Both the position numbers and the translations under genes were made by a program. A DNA stretch of 64,000 bases from Scleropages formosus (lineage: Eukaryota > Chordata > Actinopteri > Osteoglossiformes > Osteoglossidae): assembly GCF_900964775.1 (NCBI RefSeq), contig NC_041829.1:8286863-8350862 (forward strand). The letters are read 5' to 3'. Position 1 is the stretch's first letter. Every line of letters begins with the position of its first letter. Shown here one piece after another: positions 23,888 through 35,706 of the stretch. The notes below the pieces were generated by a model. It was given only the letters and a program-made list of their open reading frames with translations, ran no database searches and was not told the origin of the DNA.

Positions 23888-26800
23888 TCAAGGTGCCAGG
23901 GTGCTGTTGCTGGGCATGTACTGTCGATTGCTCTCAATGACCTCCCGCAGGCCCTTGGTGAAGTGCAAATTTGCTCCGATGATGATGAACCCCTATGAAA
24001 TGGCAACGGAATTTACCCATTTATACAGCAGGGTGATCTTAAATCAATTTCGAGTAAGTACCTAGATCGAGGGTACAACAGCAGGATGGTGATTCATTCC
24101 CAGGACATTCGGATGGCGATGCTATAGCTTTAACAAAGGATTATTTCTCCTCTCAGGAACGCAGAATGTGAAATTCTACATGAGAGATTCCTTGTGAGGA
24201 TGACCTTGCTTATGTACATTCAAATTGATGGATATTCAGAGCAAAAGTTTGATTAAAGACATTTTACAGTATCTATAGCTAGAAGACAGATACCATTAGA
24301 CCAGTGGTTTTGGAGCTCATTCTGGATTTATAGATGGTCCACAAGTTTTTTTGAGATCCACTATCCATACAGACTTGTGAACTGCCAAGTTAGACTTACA
24401 TTGTGATATTCCACCACTTCCTCGATGAAGTCCATCCCTTCTGGAAGTGGGATCTGAACACCCTTCTTAGTTCGATCTGAAACAGAAGGTTGCAATGTCA
24501 GACCCATGTGCCCATAAAAATAGAGAATAAATTGAAAAGTGTACAGGTACATGGATGTAGGGGTTCCTGTGGGAGAAACACAAGCACACATTTCACATGT
24601 CAATCCCACAAAGTACATTCAAACACAGAGCACGGGTGTGTTAGAGTTGGAAGACACATAGCTCAAACTTACTGTTGATAATTGGCACTATGGAGATCTG
24701 CAGCATAGTCTTAAGGGGCCCCTGGAGTGGAATGAGCTGGAGAACAAAGCACAGGTTACCACAACACCTTGGACCCCCAACTTACATTACCACAAAATAA
24801 CAGTTTGGAGGGAGCGCAGCAGGACCCTACCGCCAATGATTCCAGAGCAGACTGGTTTGAGTAGATTTTAAACCTGCAAAAACACATCATTATCCATTTA
24901 ATTGGTGGAGTTAGCCACACTAACAAGTAACAGGTGGATTCTACGGGTGTATCGGTACATACCTTCTCAGGTCCATGTGAACAGCCAGCTTCTTGCCCTT
25001 CATAGACACCTTGGCATTAAGTTTGGCTTCCTGCATAGACATGGGGATGTAGAAAACCAAGTCTCTTCTTAGTGAATGAACTGTGAAGTGGGCTTTTGTG
25101 TCTTTGTTCAGTCTGTGTGTATTTTATCCAACGGGGTATCAGTAACTGGCTTTTTCCCCGAGGATCTCCCAGAAGACTCTCACCATGGTCATGCTACTGA
25201 GCTGCACAGGGGTCTGTCCAGCTGGCAACATCATCACAGTCACCACGGCAGTGACGGCCACAGTGGCTCCAGACGTCTTAATGACGCAGCGCGGGGCAGT
25301 GGAGACTTCCAGCTCCAGAGAAATAGGTGCCTCCATCAGAGCTGGGTTCTTTTATGGAAGAAAAACATTGGACACGGATGAACAAAGGACAGGACACAGA
25401 ATTCAGTTAGTTTTCGGCAGGAATCCCGACATCCCAAAACGAGGTGGATTTCCATCTCCGAAATGGATGAGCTCACCAGCATCATTATGGTCCCAAAGTA
25501 AGTGGTCCTCAGGAGCATTTCCAGGTCTTTTGGCATCTGAATGTGAAAAAGGTTAACAGGACAACAGGAACACAATGGCAACCAGGACTATATAACTAAA
25601 ACTTTACAAAAAACTATACTGCATCAGTTAGGTAGTATATATTCTGATCCCGTAAACAATACGAGTTCATCTGTTATATACGGAAATTCTGTACCAAAGA
25701 GCCAAGAACATAATTCTCACATTACCGCTTTCCGTCAAACCTCAGGTCTGAATTATATAATCTCACCCTGTCTAAAGTCAACCCAGAAAATGCCTTTCAC
25801 TGTAATGTAAAAATAATGACATACAGTGGTGCTTGAAAGTTTGAGAACCCTCTGGAATTTTCTCTGCTCATGCAGAAATACAACCTAAAACATGATCAGA
25901 TTTTCACAATGTTTAGTTGCAGTTACTGCTGCACAAGGGGGTCGTAACCAGTTATTAAAAGCAAAGGTTCACATCCTTTTGCTACACACTGATTTGTAAC
26001 ATTGGATGGTTTTCCACAATGAATAAATGAACAAGTACAATGTTTTTGTCTCATTCGTTTAATTGGGTTCTCTTCATCTACTTTTAGGGCTGGTATGAAA
26101 ATGTGATCCTGTTTTAGGTCGTATTTATGCAGAAATAGTGAAAATTCTTCAGGGTTCATAAACTTTCAAGGACCACTGCACTCATGGTATGATACTGACA
26201 TTATCATCTTTTAGTTAGTCACTATCATAAAACAGGAACATGACATGTTTCCAAAAGCCTAACGTCCCACATTCAGATTCGGGAAATGTAAGTCAAGTCC
26301 ACTAAACAGAGTGTTGAACAGCGAGTAGCGCTTCTCTCTCACAGCGCCTAGGTGGTGTGAGAGGATGTGGGTTCGATTCCCACTCAGTGTTTGTGGAGTT
26401 TGCATGTTCTCCCTGTGTCTGTGTGGGTTTCCTCTGAGTGCTCTGGTTTCCTCCCACAGTCCAAAGACATGCTGTTCAGGTTCCTCCATAGTGTGTGAGT
26501 GATAGAGAGAGTGTGTTCCACTGATGTATGGATGAGTGACCTATTGTAAGTAGTGTATCTAGGAGTGTAAGTCACCTTGGTGAATAAGGTGTGTGGGCTG
26601 ATAACATTTAAGAAATGTGAGTAAAAGCTGGAAAAGAAAAGCAGGGAAGAGGACAGTGCCGCCCACTACGCACCCGCTCGTTGGCTATCTGCATGGAGAA
26701 AACCCCGGCTTTGTAGTAGGCGTACATCCCGCTGTCGAAGAAGTACTCAGACAGGGCCAGGTAGACCATGCGGTCATACTCCCTGACCACTGGGTATGCT

Positions 26801-29800
26801 GCGTAGTTCACGATGGTGTCATTGGGGTTCTCCAGCACATAGAACATACCCTTAAACAGGAAGCATTGTGAACACAGATGGAGAGACCAGAAGGAGCAGG
26901 TTTCATTAAAAAAAATTGATGAATATAAAATAATATTCTAAGTGGTTAACACCACAGTAAATATACAAGTAAAAATATTTTCTTTTAATTTTTAAAAAAA
27001 AAAAACTCACCCTGAAATCCATGTCCAGACTGCTTGAGGTCACGACAGGGTCACTGAGAAGCGCGTAGTCGATTCCTACATACTTGTCCACCGTTTGGCG
27101 AACTGTGGCAGAATGATGAAAGAATTCACCCTTTCCCGAGTGACAACATTCAGCGCAATCACTGTCGCATTTCATGACACTGTTGTATTTAACACAATAC
27201 TCATTCAGTCACATTGAATAAATTTCTATATTTCAACCGCTTACGTTTATTCGCTGAGCTGACACTTTTCTCCAAACCAGCTTACAATTATTTACCCATT
27301 TACACAGCTCAGTAATTTTACTGGAGAAATTTAGGGTAAGTACCTTGCTCAAGGGTACTACAGCTGGAGGTGGGATTTAAGGTGACAATCTTTAGGTCCA
27401 AAGGCAGCAGCTCTAACCACCACGCTACCAGCTGTTCAAAGCAAGTTCCAGAGACTCTGCAAACTCTTACCTGGGACAGTGTCCAACAAGGAGTTAATGA
27501 GAACTAAACCAGCATGGTTCAGAGTCGGACAGATCTGTGAGACAGACACATACAGGGCATTTAGAGGTTCAGCTCCTGTCCAAGGTGTACCCTGTCTTCA
27601 GCCTTATGCTTCGTGAGATGTACTCCAAATCGCAACGACCCTGTTCTGGATTAGCAGTTTCTAATAAAGGGTGGATGGATGGATGGATGGATGAATGGAT
27701 GGATGGATGGATGGATGGATGGATGGATAAGACACTGAGCATTTACACGTAACACACACAGAGTGCCCTACCTGCTGGTTTAAAATGAAGCGCATTCCTG
27801 TTGTCAAGAAGGAAGCTAGGAACTCATAGACTTTCCTACGCAAAAAAAATAAAGACGCAGTGAAAAGTGGGCATGCATGGATACAATCACCTCCTTACAA
27901 TTCACACATGTTTTTAAAATACAAAATGAGGATCAGAAGTCTTTAGAAATAGAAATTTGCATAATTGGCTTATTTACACACAGCTGATAAAAAGACTAGT
28001 GAAAGGAATTTCAATAAAAATGAGTTTATCCATATTTATTTGCTGCTCTGCCACATTCAAAGAACATAAAACCAAGATAGCATGAGAAAGATTCATTCCA
28101 TAGTTGACCTCTGCCATCATTAGCTCGAGTGCTTCAGTTTTTCAATTACTCTTTTCTTTTAAAGCTATTTAATTAATTTTCAGGGCAATAAAGTTAGCTA
28201 TAAATCCCATGGATTAAAACAAACTATTGTTATGTTATTTTCTTACTTATCTGAAACCTGTATTTTAATTAGTCTTGGATCTGGACTTAAACAGGCAACC
28301 TTCCAGGTACAAGCTCATGTTCTTACTGCAATACATGTCCAGATACTGTGTTGTTGAAAGCCTGCGGTCTGCTCTCCATTTGTATACCTGTGAGCCAACA
28401 TTTCTGGGAAAGCCTTGGAAATGTACCAAGATTGTAAATGTTTTCTACTGCAAACATCAAAACGAGCCAAAAGAAGATGGGCCCTTGATTTACCCCAGGG
28501 TGCCAGAGAACTTGGCTCGCATTTTGGCGACGGCAGCATCGCAGGACATGTTGGAGATCTTGAGGCGGCCGGAATCGTCCCGGGTCATGTACAGGGCCAC
28601 GTGGATGTTTACCCCATCTGCTGAGGCGTTGATTGCTCCCACGTCATGGCTTTGCGGCAGAGGACAAACACATCAAGCCTGTCCATCCTGATGACGTTTC
28701 CGAAATCTTTCCTCTTGATATTTCAACAAACTGAAAAGCCCTTGATAATGGAACAAGGCCTAGAAGCTACTCAGCAAAGCTCCACCAATGACGTATGTTA
28801 GAGTCCTTGGAACTAGAGGGTCAAGAGTGTTTGAGTGTTACAGATATTATTTCCTTTCCCAGTCATAATCTACATTTGGCTTCCTGAGGAGCATATATCC
28901 CAAAAACAGAGATTAATAACCGTTTTAGTTGTTAATAATACTACTAGTTATAATAGTAATAATAATTACTGGTTTGTAACTCTGAAATGAACTAGAACAT
29001 TGACCCCTGAGCAAGAGGATGTGGGTGGATAACGGTTAGGCCAACTCACAGGAACCAGTAGAGTATGTGGCGCTGGAAGGTGAGAGAAATGGAGGAGTTC
29101 TGGATATCAAAAAGCAGGCCCACATCTGGTTGGAAACGGAGGTCTGCGTAAGTGAGGTTCAGCTCCTGGATTTTTACGCTGAGGGTTGAAAACAAGACAT
29201 CATTTTAGTAAGATTCTGTTACATAAGATCTTTCGCTAAGGTGTAGGTCGCTTTGGAGAAAAGCGTCTCCTAAATGAATAAATGTAAATGCAAATGTAAG
29301 ATCTTCATAAGACTTCGTAAGACTTTTTTGAGGCAAACATCAACCCTCCATGAGCACAACATTAATATTTGAAAGTAACAAATACCTTATAAATGTGTTA
29401 TCAAGGTTGTTTTTGGAGTTTTCTAAATCGCTAGCAGATACTGCTTCACAAAAGGTCCTTCCCTGTGGTCGAATGGCAGCCTCAGATTATAGGGAAATTG
29501 AAGCAGTTACAATTGGAGATGAATGCTGTACAAGACTTTTAAAGTGTTGGATCGGATGTGGTTATGGAAACCCTGTTAGATCTGATCTGGGTTTACTCTT
29601 GAATGGTCTACCGAAGGACTTGTAAGACCTGATTTTGGCATACTCTTAGATGATGAACTGGACATCGTAAGGCTTGGCTCAGGTTTCACTCTTGGATGGT
29701 GTATTGAAGGACATGTAAGAGCTGATCTAGGCCTGCTCTTGGATGGTGCACTGGGAGCTCTACTAGACTTAATTTCGGTTTACTCTTGGATCATGTATTC

Positions 29801-30188
29801 AGTCATGTTAAACCAGATTCAAGTTTACTCCTGGGCGGTATAGTTTAGGCTCCACAAACTCTAAGTCAGGCTTACTCTTGGATGGTGTACTGTAATCCAC
29901 CTTCTTTGCCCTTCAGGTCTGGCACTGTGATGTTCTCCAGCTCCTCCTCCACAAACTTCTGGGTCTCGTACTTTACTGCAAGAGGTGAAGGAAGTGGAGA
30001 GGAAGAGAAGATAAGAAACGAGGTGGACAAAGCTGCGGAGGAATGCAGGAATCTGGGGAAATACTTAACATCTGTCGCTTACGCATGTCGAGGCCCTTGG
30101 AGGTAATCCGAATTTTGCACCCAGGGGGCTCAGCTGACATCATGGTGGCGAAGGCCAGAAAAAGGATGGTCAGTCTAGGCAGGAACAT
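23888..30188 (-). CDS. pltp: Phospholipid transfer protein
   Basis: Fifteen coding exons (minus): 30188-30083, 29975-29876, 29178-29050, 28649-28494, 27835-27772, 27534-27471, 27102-27011, 26850-26674, 25536-25477, 25348-25184, 25030-24963, 24873-24831, 24736-24673, 24476-24400, 23992-23888. They give 489 aa against 493 in human (recalled). The protein is a secreted BPI/LBP/CETP-family lipid transfer protein that moves phospholipid between lipoproteins and remodels HDL. A hydrophobic signal (residues 1-19) precedes [12 protein letters not shown]. The conserved cysteine pair is present (SNMSC; QQICP), with about eight N-glycosylation sequons. LDMDFR, SSMTM and [13 protein letters not shown] match the family. 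An in-frame upstream ATG at 30212 would add eight residues; 'cccttag' between the two ATGs resembles a splice acceptor, so 30188 was preferred. Intron 2 carries a tandem array of donor-like units. Confidence 0.96.
24010..24120 (+). repeat. R1 repeat fragment in pltp intron 14
   Basis: The text 'acccatttatacagcagggt' followed by 'agtaagtacctagatcgagg' matches R1. It begins about 20 bp upstream of the last pltp exon on the transcript strand, so it occupies the 3' end of intron 14. Confidence 0.6.
25824..26178. mobile_element. Tc1/mariner-like MITE in pltp intron 8
   Basis: The ends are imperfect inverted repeats of about 85 bp. The left end starts CAGTGGTGCTTGAAAGTTTG and the complement of the right end starts CAGTGGTCCTTGAAAGTTTA; both continue with a shared A+T-rich block. 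A TA precedes the left end, and the corresponding right flank reads CA, consistent with a decayed TA target duplication. There is no transposase frame in the 355 bp. Family assignment rests on TIR style and TA target, and is from memory. Confidence 0.75.
26312..26600 (+). mobile_element. V-SINE / mermaid-DANA-like SINE in pltp intron 8
   Basis: A tRNA-like head ends in a box-B word, GGTTCGATTCC. The strongly conserved central domain follows: 'gtttgcatgttctccctgtg', then 'gggtttcctctgagtgctct' and 'cctcccacagtccaaagaca'. The tail has 'gtaagtcaccttggtgaata'. This order is that of vertebrate V-SINEs. Confidence 0.8.
27237..27432 (+). repeat. R1 dispersed repeat in pltp intron 6
   Basis: Nearly full copy: 'gctgagctgacacttttctc' start, 'agggtaagtaccttgctcaa' middle and 'ctctaaccaccacgctacca' end. 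Confidence 0.7.
27565..27729 (+). repeat. Truncated SINE/LINE 3' tail with (GGAT)n
   Basis: The left part resembles the widespread fish retroposon tail ('cctgtccaaggtgtaccctg ... cgaccctgttctggattagc'). It runs into a GGAT tetranucleotide array at about 27667-27729. The array begins about 40 bp past the donor of the 27835-27772 pltp exon. Confidence 0.65.
29236..29300 (-). repeat. R1-type terminal fragment
   Basis: The text 'tcgctttggagaaaagcgtc' with 'tcctaaatgaataaatgtaa' is the complement of the usual R1 start. Confidence 0.55.
29583..29890 (-). repeat. pltp: 46-bp tandem array copying pltp exon 2/intron 2 junction
   Basis: Seven degenerate units of about 46 bp occur. Their cores read 'tttactcttgaatggt' (29592), 'catactcttagatgatg' (29639), 'tcactcttggatggtg' (29686), 'tgctcttggatggtg' (29733), 'tttactcttggatcatg' (29780), 'tttactcctgggcggt' (29824) and 'ttactcttggatggtg' (29873). 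The last unit contains the true 3' end of exon 2 and its donor (GA/GTAAGC in sense). Five of the six intronic units keep a GT at the donor position; the unit near 29733 has GC. Any downstream donor would be preceded by an in-frame TAA. Confidence 0.8.
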
Positions 30189-30239
30189 GGTCTCTCTTGG
30201 CCTAAGGGACATTCGGCAACAGCACGAACGAGTTGGATA

Positions 30240-31800
30240 GCAGCATTTATTTTAATCCTGGAGGTATCCACACACACAAAATATTATATAAATATATATA
30301 CATATATATGTTTTCAGTCTGATTAGTACAAGAATTCTTCATGAATCACAGCGTGTTCTTTAATTTCTGAGTTATTTCTTCTAACAGCACTTTACAGCAA
30401 TAAAAAAGCGACGTACAGGAGGAGAAAATGCTTTAAACCTTTAAAATAAAAATTGAGCGGATTTAAGATTGCCTTGATGGCATTTGGAGGTTTCCCACGG
30501 TCTTGATAAATTCTTATTTTTGTCCAGGGAGGGGCCCTTCTGCTGTTTCATTTGAGAACACCACAATATCTAAATTATTATGGTAAAGTACTTAGGTTTA
30601 TAAATGGGTAATATCTGAAGGCACTTTAAATAAAATCTCTAGTTTTTTGATAATAATTATGCCATAAGGAAAATCACAAATTTAACTTTTGTTTTCAATC
30701 TTACAGAAGAGATGCTCTTGTGATTTTCTTTTTTGAATGGTCTGTTTTTGTACAGTACTGGTATGCTGGCGATCATAATTTTGCCGGTTACATTATATTT
30801 TTACTGTGTACATTACATCCCTACTTTAACCGTATCACAGACAGCACAGCAAAATATCGCCTGAAATTTTTCCCAGCTTTTACCGACCCTGGATCCGAGC
30901 TGTTAAAAATTTTGGGAGCGTTTTGCCCCTATATTTTGCCCAGAAGCGCGATCATATTTATAATGAGACTCATGCCTTAACTACAAGTGCAACCTGCATA
31001 TCCACACGCAGAGCACCCAGCGCAGTGAACGCGGCCCGTTTAAAGACCCACTTCCCTCTCTCCCCGATCGTCTCAACACACGAATCGCGTATTTCGACAA
31101 ACTCAGCAGCGTCAACATGTAGGGAAGAATCTCCAGCGGTATGATAGCGCCGCCACGCCGAATGCAGCTTCTGTTAAGCGCTGCCTCGAGCTCAGCTCAA
31201 CGCCATGCGTCCGGTTTCAGGTCAAAACGGGTCCGTTGTCCTCATCAGTTGGAATAACGTCGCCAGGGACTGATTTCAAGATTTTGTAAACATGCGATCA
31301 TCTTGAAAGCACGGTGAGATGATTACTGTGGTTCCCGCGCTCGGCGGTGCCCTGTAGCCTCTGCGCTCAGCCGCGAATCTGGCCTGAGAAGGACTCCTGC
31401 TTTCCTTCCTGTTTACCTCTCGCTCTCAGCCAAGGAGGCCGGATCCTTGAGCGGAGCAGCTTTACCGCAGTGCCGGAAGACACAGCATCCGCCTGGCTCC
31501 CCCCCGCCCACCCGCCCCGGGTTCAACGATAATCCAAAATGAAGCGAAACGAAAAAAGATCCCGTCTTGCCTGTGCGGCGAGGTCCTGGTGCGCGGTTCC
31601 GAGTCTCGGAGTGGGACAACACGACGGCGAGTGCCCCTTGATGCTCAACCACCAGCTCTTTGTCCCTCACTGTCGCTATAGCAACTCCTGACCGCGAGAT
31701 CATGATGTTACCGGGGGGGGGGGGGACAAAGGAGCGAGGTCTTTTGGTGACCTTTTGTGACGCAGCCTTCTTTCCCGGTCCCATCTACAAATCCTGCATC
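30240..31800 (-). promoter_or_regulatory. pltp: Upstream region of pltp, CpG-rich at 31.0-31.7 kb
   Basis: Between 30.24 and 30.95 kb the sequence is AT-rich and empty of features. From about 31.0 to 31.7 kb CpG density rises, with GC-box-like words and a G13-type run near 31711-31723. This is the nearest CpG-rich block upstream of the pltp start and could contain a non-coding first exon. No TSS can be read from sequence alone. Confidence 0.4.
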
Positions 31801-32086
31801 CAACGCTAATCCCCCTCCACACCCCCACCTCCTGCGTCCCTCCACAAACACAATGTGGGGATCGGGGGTGGGTGGGGGATAAACAGTGACCTAGAGCCTC
31901 TAAATTAAAAAAAAAAAACAGCTCTTCCCCTTCGCCCCATCCCTCCCACCGAGTACCACGCTCCATCGAGTGACCTTCCAAAGCCCACATCCCCTCTGCC
32001 CTCACACATCCGTCTCCCTGGTAACAAATCCCAGCAGTCACTGGTGCAGATGTTCTGGAATGAGGCCGGAATAAGAGAGCGTGGGG

Positions 32087-32136
<50 letters not shown>
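32087..32136. repeat. (ATCT)n microsatellite
   Basis: About 12 uninterrupted CTAT/ATCT units. Confidence 0.95.
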
Positions 32137-32769
32137 ACCATAATAGTAGTTTAGCAATAATAACAATTCTTCGTGAGCAGATCTGCCAGTTTCGGAACCT
32201 GAAAGGTGTATTTTGCCTTACTGCGGCTGTCCGACCGTGAAAAGAATTTGACCGACCCTAACTCTGCCAGTAACCATAACCCCCAATCTGATTAATTTCT
32301 ATTTGTCTCACAGGGGTGTCTGATCCAAACCAATAATGTTAATGCCCCCCTAATCGCCCACTTCTTGGAAAAGCGGGCATCGGAAAGTGTATAAATCCAC
32401 GTCTCCAGTGCGTTTTCGGTGTGACTCAATATGTCGACGTGTAGGAGTTAAGTATTGTGCAACTATAGGAACTTTGAAAGTAAAACAAAATGTTAGTATC
32501 AAGGTCATTATCTGAAATTAACCTCTGGGGGAAAAAAAAGTTGAAAAACAAGAAAAGGACATCATCTTTCCTGTCTTTCTTCCTACCTGTTTTAAATTTT
32601 TTAAAAATATTTATCTTTACGCTTAACCTCATCCGTTTGTTACCCTTCAGCTCCGGCAGCTAAACAAATACGTGTACAAAAACAGTGTGCAGACTTGAAT
32701 CAAAGCGAATGTCACTGTTCCAGATGACTGCCTGCAGCAGGCCAGTGTGAGGGCCTGATTAATACCCCG

Positions 32770-32783
32770 CCACAAGGGGGCAG
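32770..32783 (+). promoter_or_regulatory. CTCF-like motif
   Basis: CCACAAGGGGGCAG matches the common CTCF core form CCACNAGGGGGCAG. It lies in the pltp/pcif1 intergenic gap. Confidence 0.5.
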
Positions 32784-33130
32784 CACTTCACATTTTGCCA
32801 GTTGCAGGTTAATTTAATGTTTTTGGCAGATTTTTGAAATCATGCAAAAACAGAAACAGCATCATAAAAAGCAGAAAAATGTTTACAGGCAAACATCTTT
32901 CCATCCCTACTCTAAATAATGTTCCATGTAATTAACGTTGAGATAATGTTTCATTACCAGTAATAATCATGAATGCAGTATCAATATTTAGATTTCCAAT
33001 TAAAAATATATATTCTTCCCATTTTCTGCCACATTTCTCTAAAGTAAGCATGACTGCTGCAATCACATTGCAACTTGACCTTTTCAAGTTTTATTTAATT
33101 AATTATTTTTATTATTATATAGTAGAAGAC

Positions 33131-33330
33131 GGGGGGTGCGGTGGCGCAGTGGGTTGGTCCGGGTCCTGCTCTTTGGTGGGTCTGGGGTTCGAGTCCCGCT
33201 TGGGGTGCCTCGCAACGGACTGGCGTCCCATCCTGGGTGTGTCCCCTAACCCCTCCGGCCTTACGCCCTGTGTTGTCGGGTAGGCTCCGGCTCCCCGCGA
33301 CCCCGTATGGGACAAGCAGTTCAGATAATG
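33131..33330 (+). mobile_element. tRNA-derived SINE, copy 1
   Basis: A box-A-like word TGGCGCAGTGGG (33142) and a box-B word GGTTCGAGTCC (33186-33196) form a tRNA-like head. The body contains 'gcaacggactggcgtcccat' and ends near 'gtatgggacaagcagttcag'. Four further copies lie at 36441, 39676, 44704 and 48274. Confidence 0.85.
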
Positions 33331-33384
33331 AGTTATGTGTTATGAGTAGAACACCGCAACAACAACAACAATAATAATAATTCA

Positions 33385-33992
33385 CCCTGCCACAGGAACT
33401 GCTGATCCACTTCTACTCAGCTGTCATTGAGTCTGTCCTGTACACTGCCATAACTGTCTGGTTTAGCTCGGCTACCAAATCGGACAGAAACAGACCACAA
33501 AGAAAGACGGCTGGGAGGATCATTGGTACACCCCTGCTTACCCTTCAGGTCCTGTACAAGTCCAGAATGAGAACGAGCGGACGAGCAAAATCGCCACTGA
33601 TCATCCCACACATCCTGGGGCATAAACCCTTTACACTCCTCTCCTCTGGCAGGTGATACAGAGCACTGTCCACCAGAACAACCAGATACAAGAAGAGTTT
33701 TTCCCCCTTGGGCATCACTCTCATAAACAGTTAACACTCCCCTATAGGTCTCCTGTCAGTGCAACAATATCCAATCACTTTTTTGTAGTTTAATTCTAAT
33801 TTCTTTACTTTTTTTAGTATTTATACTACTATTGATACTCTTGTCTTTGTATAATCTGTTTATATGTTATTGATTTACTCTGTAATTCTGTCAGCTGTTT
33901 GTCTGTAAATACTGAAGGTACCGAGAACCACAGCAAATTCTGTGTCCGTCAGCACACTGGTCAATAAAACCCATTCTGATTCTTATTCTTAT
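33385..33992 (+). mobile_element. L2-type LINE, 5'-truncated 3' end
   Basis: The plus frame encodes reverse transcriptase C-terminal text (FYSAVIESVLYTAITVWFSS, IIGTPLLTLQVLYKSRM, LSSGR). This is followed by a 3' UTR and a terminal repeat of 'gattcttattctt' type. The frame is broken once near the end, so it is an inactive fragment. It directly follows SINE copy 1, separated by a short AAC/AAT microsatellite. Confidence 0.75.
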
Positions 33993-34050
33993 TCTGATTA
34001 TTATTATTGTAATTATTATTATTTAGAGCGCTATGCAGTACCTAATCTAA

Positions 34051-34063
34051 CCACTAGGTGGCA
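34051..34063 (+). promoter_or_regulatory. CTCF-like motif
   Basis: CCACTAGGTGGCA fits the CTCF core consensus CCASYAGRKGGCA at every position. It has the same orientation as the motif at 32770. Confidence 0.55.
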
Positions 34064-34279
34064 TCACTCTGCTAAGAGCCAATTGCTCCACTGCTGAGGA
34101 GTTCAGTATTAGTGCAGCTCCTCTGACTCTGCTCTCTCTTGACACATGGTGCCCAACCTTTGGCCAAGAGAAAAGTTCCACATGGGTATACGAGTGAAAT
34201 GTTCATGAAAGCAATTCGTAACTCGTGACCAAACTTTAACACGATAAAACGTACCAAATATAACCAGCAGACTCCTTGA

Positions 34280-34930
34280 TCACCGCATTCCAGTGCGTTA
34301 AACGAGCGCTTTCTGCCGCTGCGGCGCTGCCTCCCTACCTGCGCGAATTAATGTTTCGTTATCCAAGCCAAGCCGACCAAAGGACTTTGGGAACCGCAGG
34401 AAAACAATGAGGCATTTCACAGGGGGAGCCTCTCCAATTACTGCCCGCATCACTGGCCTTCAGAGCTCCACTTTCCGCTTCTCACCCGAACCCCAGCTCT
34501 GCCACAACCTCGATGTTTAAAACCTCACATAAATCAGAGCTTTGGACAGAACCTGCATCTCCCCCCCCCCCCCCCCCCCCCCCAACCCATCCGGTCACTC
34601 ACCTGTGGTGGCACCATCCTTCTGCGACACGAACGTTTCAGCTCCCAAACCCGAAGCCCAGCAGCACATTTTCATACCATGTGTTACCTTTGTGCTCAGT
34701 TTCAGCAGCAAGTCATCCTCCGGCTGCCCTACCCTACCCTACCCTACCCTCCCCTCCCCTCCCCTACCCCAGCCGCCCCGGCACGGCTTACACAACACCC
34801 TGAAATACGCACAGCGGTCAGCAGCTGGAGCTCGGCCTCGCGGTTGCGTTCGGGTGCCTGGGATCCTAGAAAGATCTCCTGCTCCTCCTCCCGCTCTGCT
34901 CTGCCCCCCTCTGCGATGAAGCACCTATAT
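34280..34930. other. GC-rich pyrimidine/purine-skewed segment
   Basis: The segment contains a C24-type run at about 34560-34583 and a pentamer array of CCCTA turning to CCCCT at about 34725-34770. On the minus strand this is a series of G3-G4 tracts. CpG frequency is raised after 34780. The open frames across it are low complexity and not convincing genes. Confidence 0.55.
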
Positions 34931-35059
34931 AGTATGCTGCGGGAGAAGGGGGTGTCGCCCACTGCGCTGGAGGAGGAGGTACGAGGCAGAGCAGAAGACA
35001 TCCTTCACAGCTAAAGAAGACCGATAGTTCAGAAATAGGGGCTTCATAATGTAGCAATA

Positions 35060-35706
35060 TCCCTCCATATGCAGCAAGAATACACCAGCTTAGCTTTTTC
35101 ACTTGGTTTACTGCGGTATTTACATCTCACATGTGATCAAAGCATTTATGGCCTGGTGGCAAAATCATGTGCAATATTAAAAATTATACATCGTTCGAAA
35201 GTATTCAATTCAACGTCCAGTTCCGTGTCCATGTTTCTACCGTCCTGCTATTCAAAGTCCGGCTATAAAATAAATATATAATTAATATACATACGTATAT
35301 AAATATATTCATACAGTGTTACAGAAAACACCACTGTTTGCACATGTCAGTGTTAGAATAACTATTGTTTTCGCTTGTTTTTACTTCCACTTCTTTTGAA
35401 CTGAACCACCAGAAACTGTGGAAAGGGTTATTTTACAGTGGTTTTACCACCAGCGAAGACAAGTGACGCATCCAATACTAACGTTAAACGATGTTTCATG
35501 CGGGGTGTATGAGATGTAAACAGTAGGCTTCAGTTAAAAGACCAGTTCTGTTAATACCACGTGAAATAGCTAAATTTTTAAAAATCCATATGCGGCAAGA
35601 CAAAACTAACCTTGGCTTTTCGTTTTGTAAGATTATTACTTCTCACATGTGATCAAAGTATTTGAGGACTGGATGGCAATTATATATGTTGTATGTAATG
35701 TTATGA

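Noticed and set aside
30189-30212. Upstream in-frame ATG as the pltp start
   Set aside because: Weaker context (C at -3), no homology in the added eight residues, and a possible splice acceptor between the two ATGs. It cannot be fully excluded.
33142-33200. tRNA gene at the SINE head
   Set aside because: Box A and B words exist but no cloverleaf closes and no acceptor stem is present. It is a SINE promoter.
33095-33385. Open frames across SINE copies (also at 36412-36678, 39624-39917 and 44638-45118)
   Set aside because: They translate the SINE body on either strand; the same peptide pieces recur at each copy and reflect the repeat, not genes.
34725-34770. Telomere-like repeat
   Set aside because: The unit is CCCTA/CCCCT (five bases), not the vertebrate CCCTAA hexamer.
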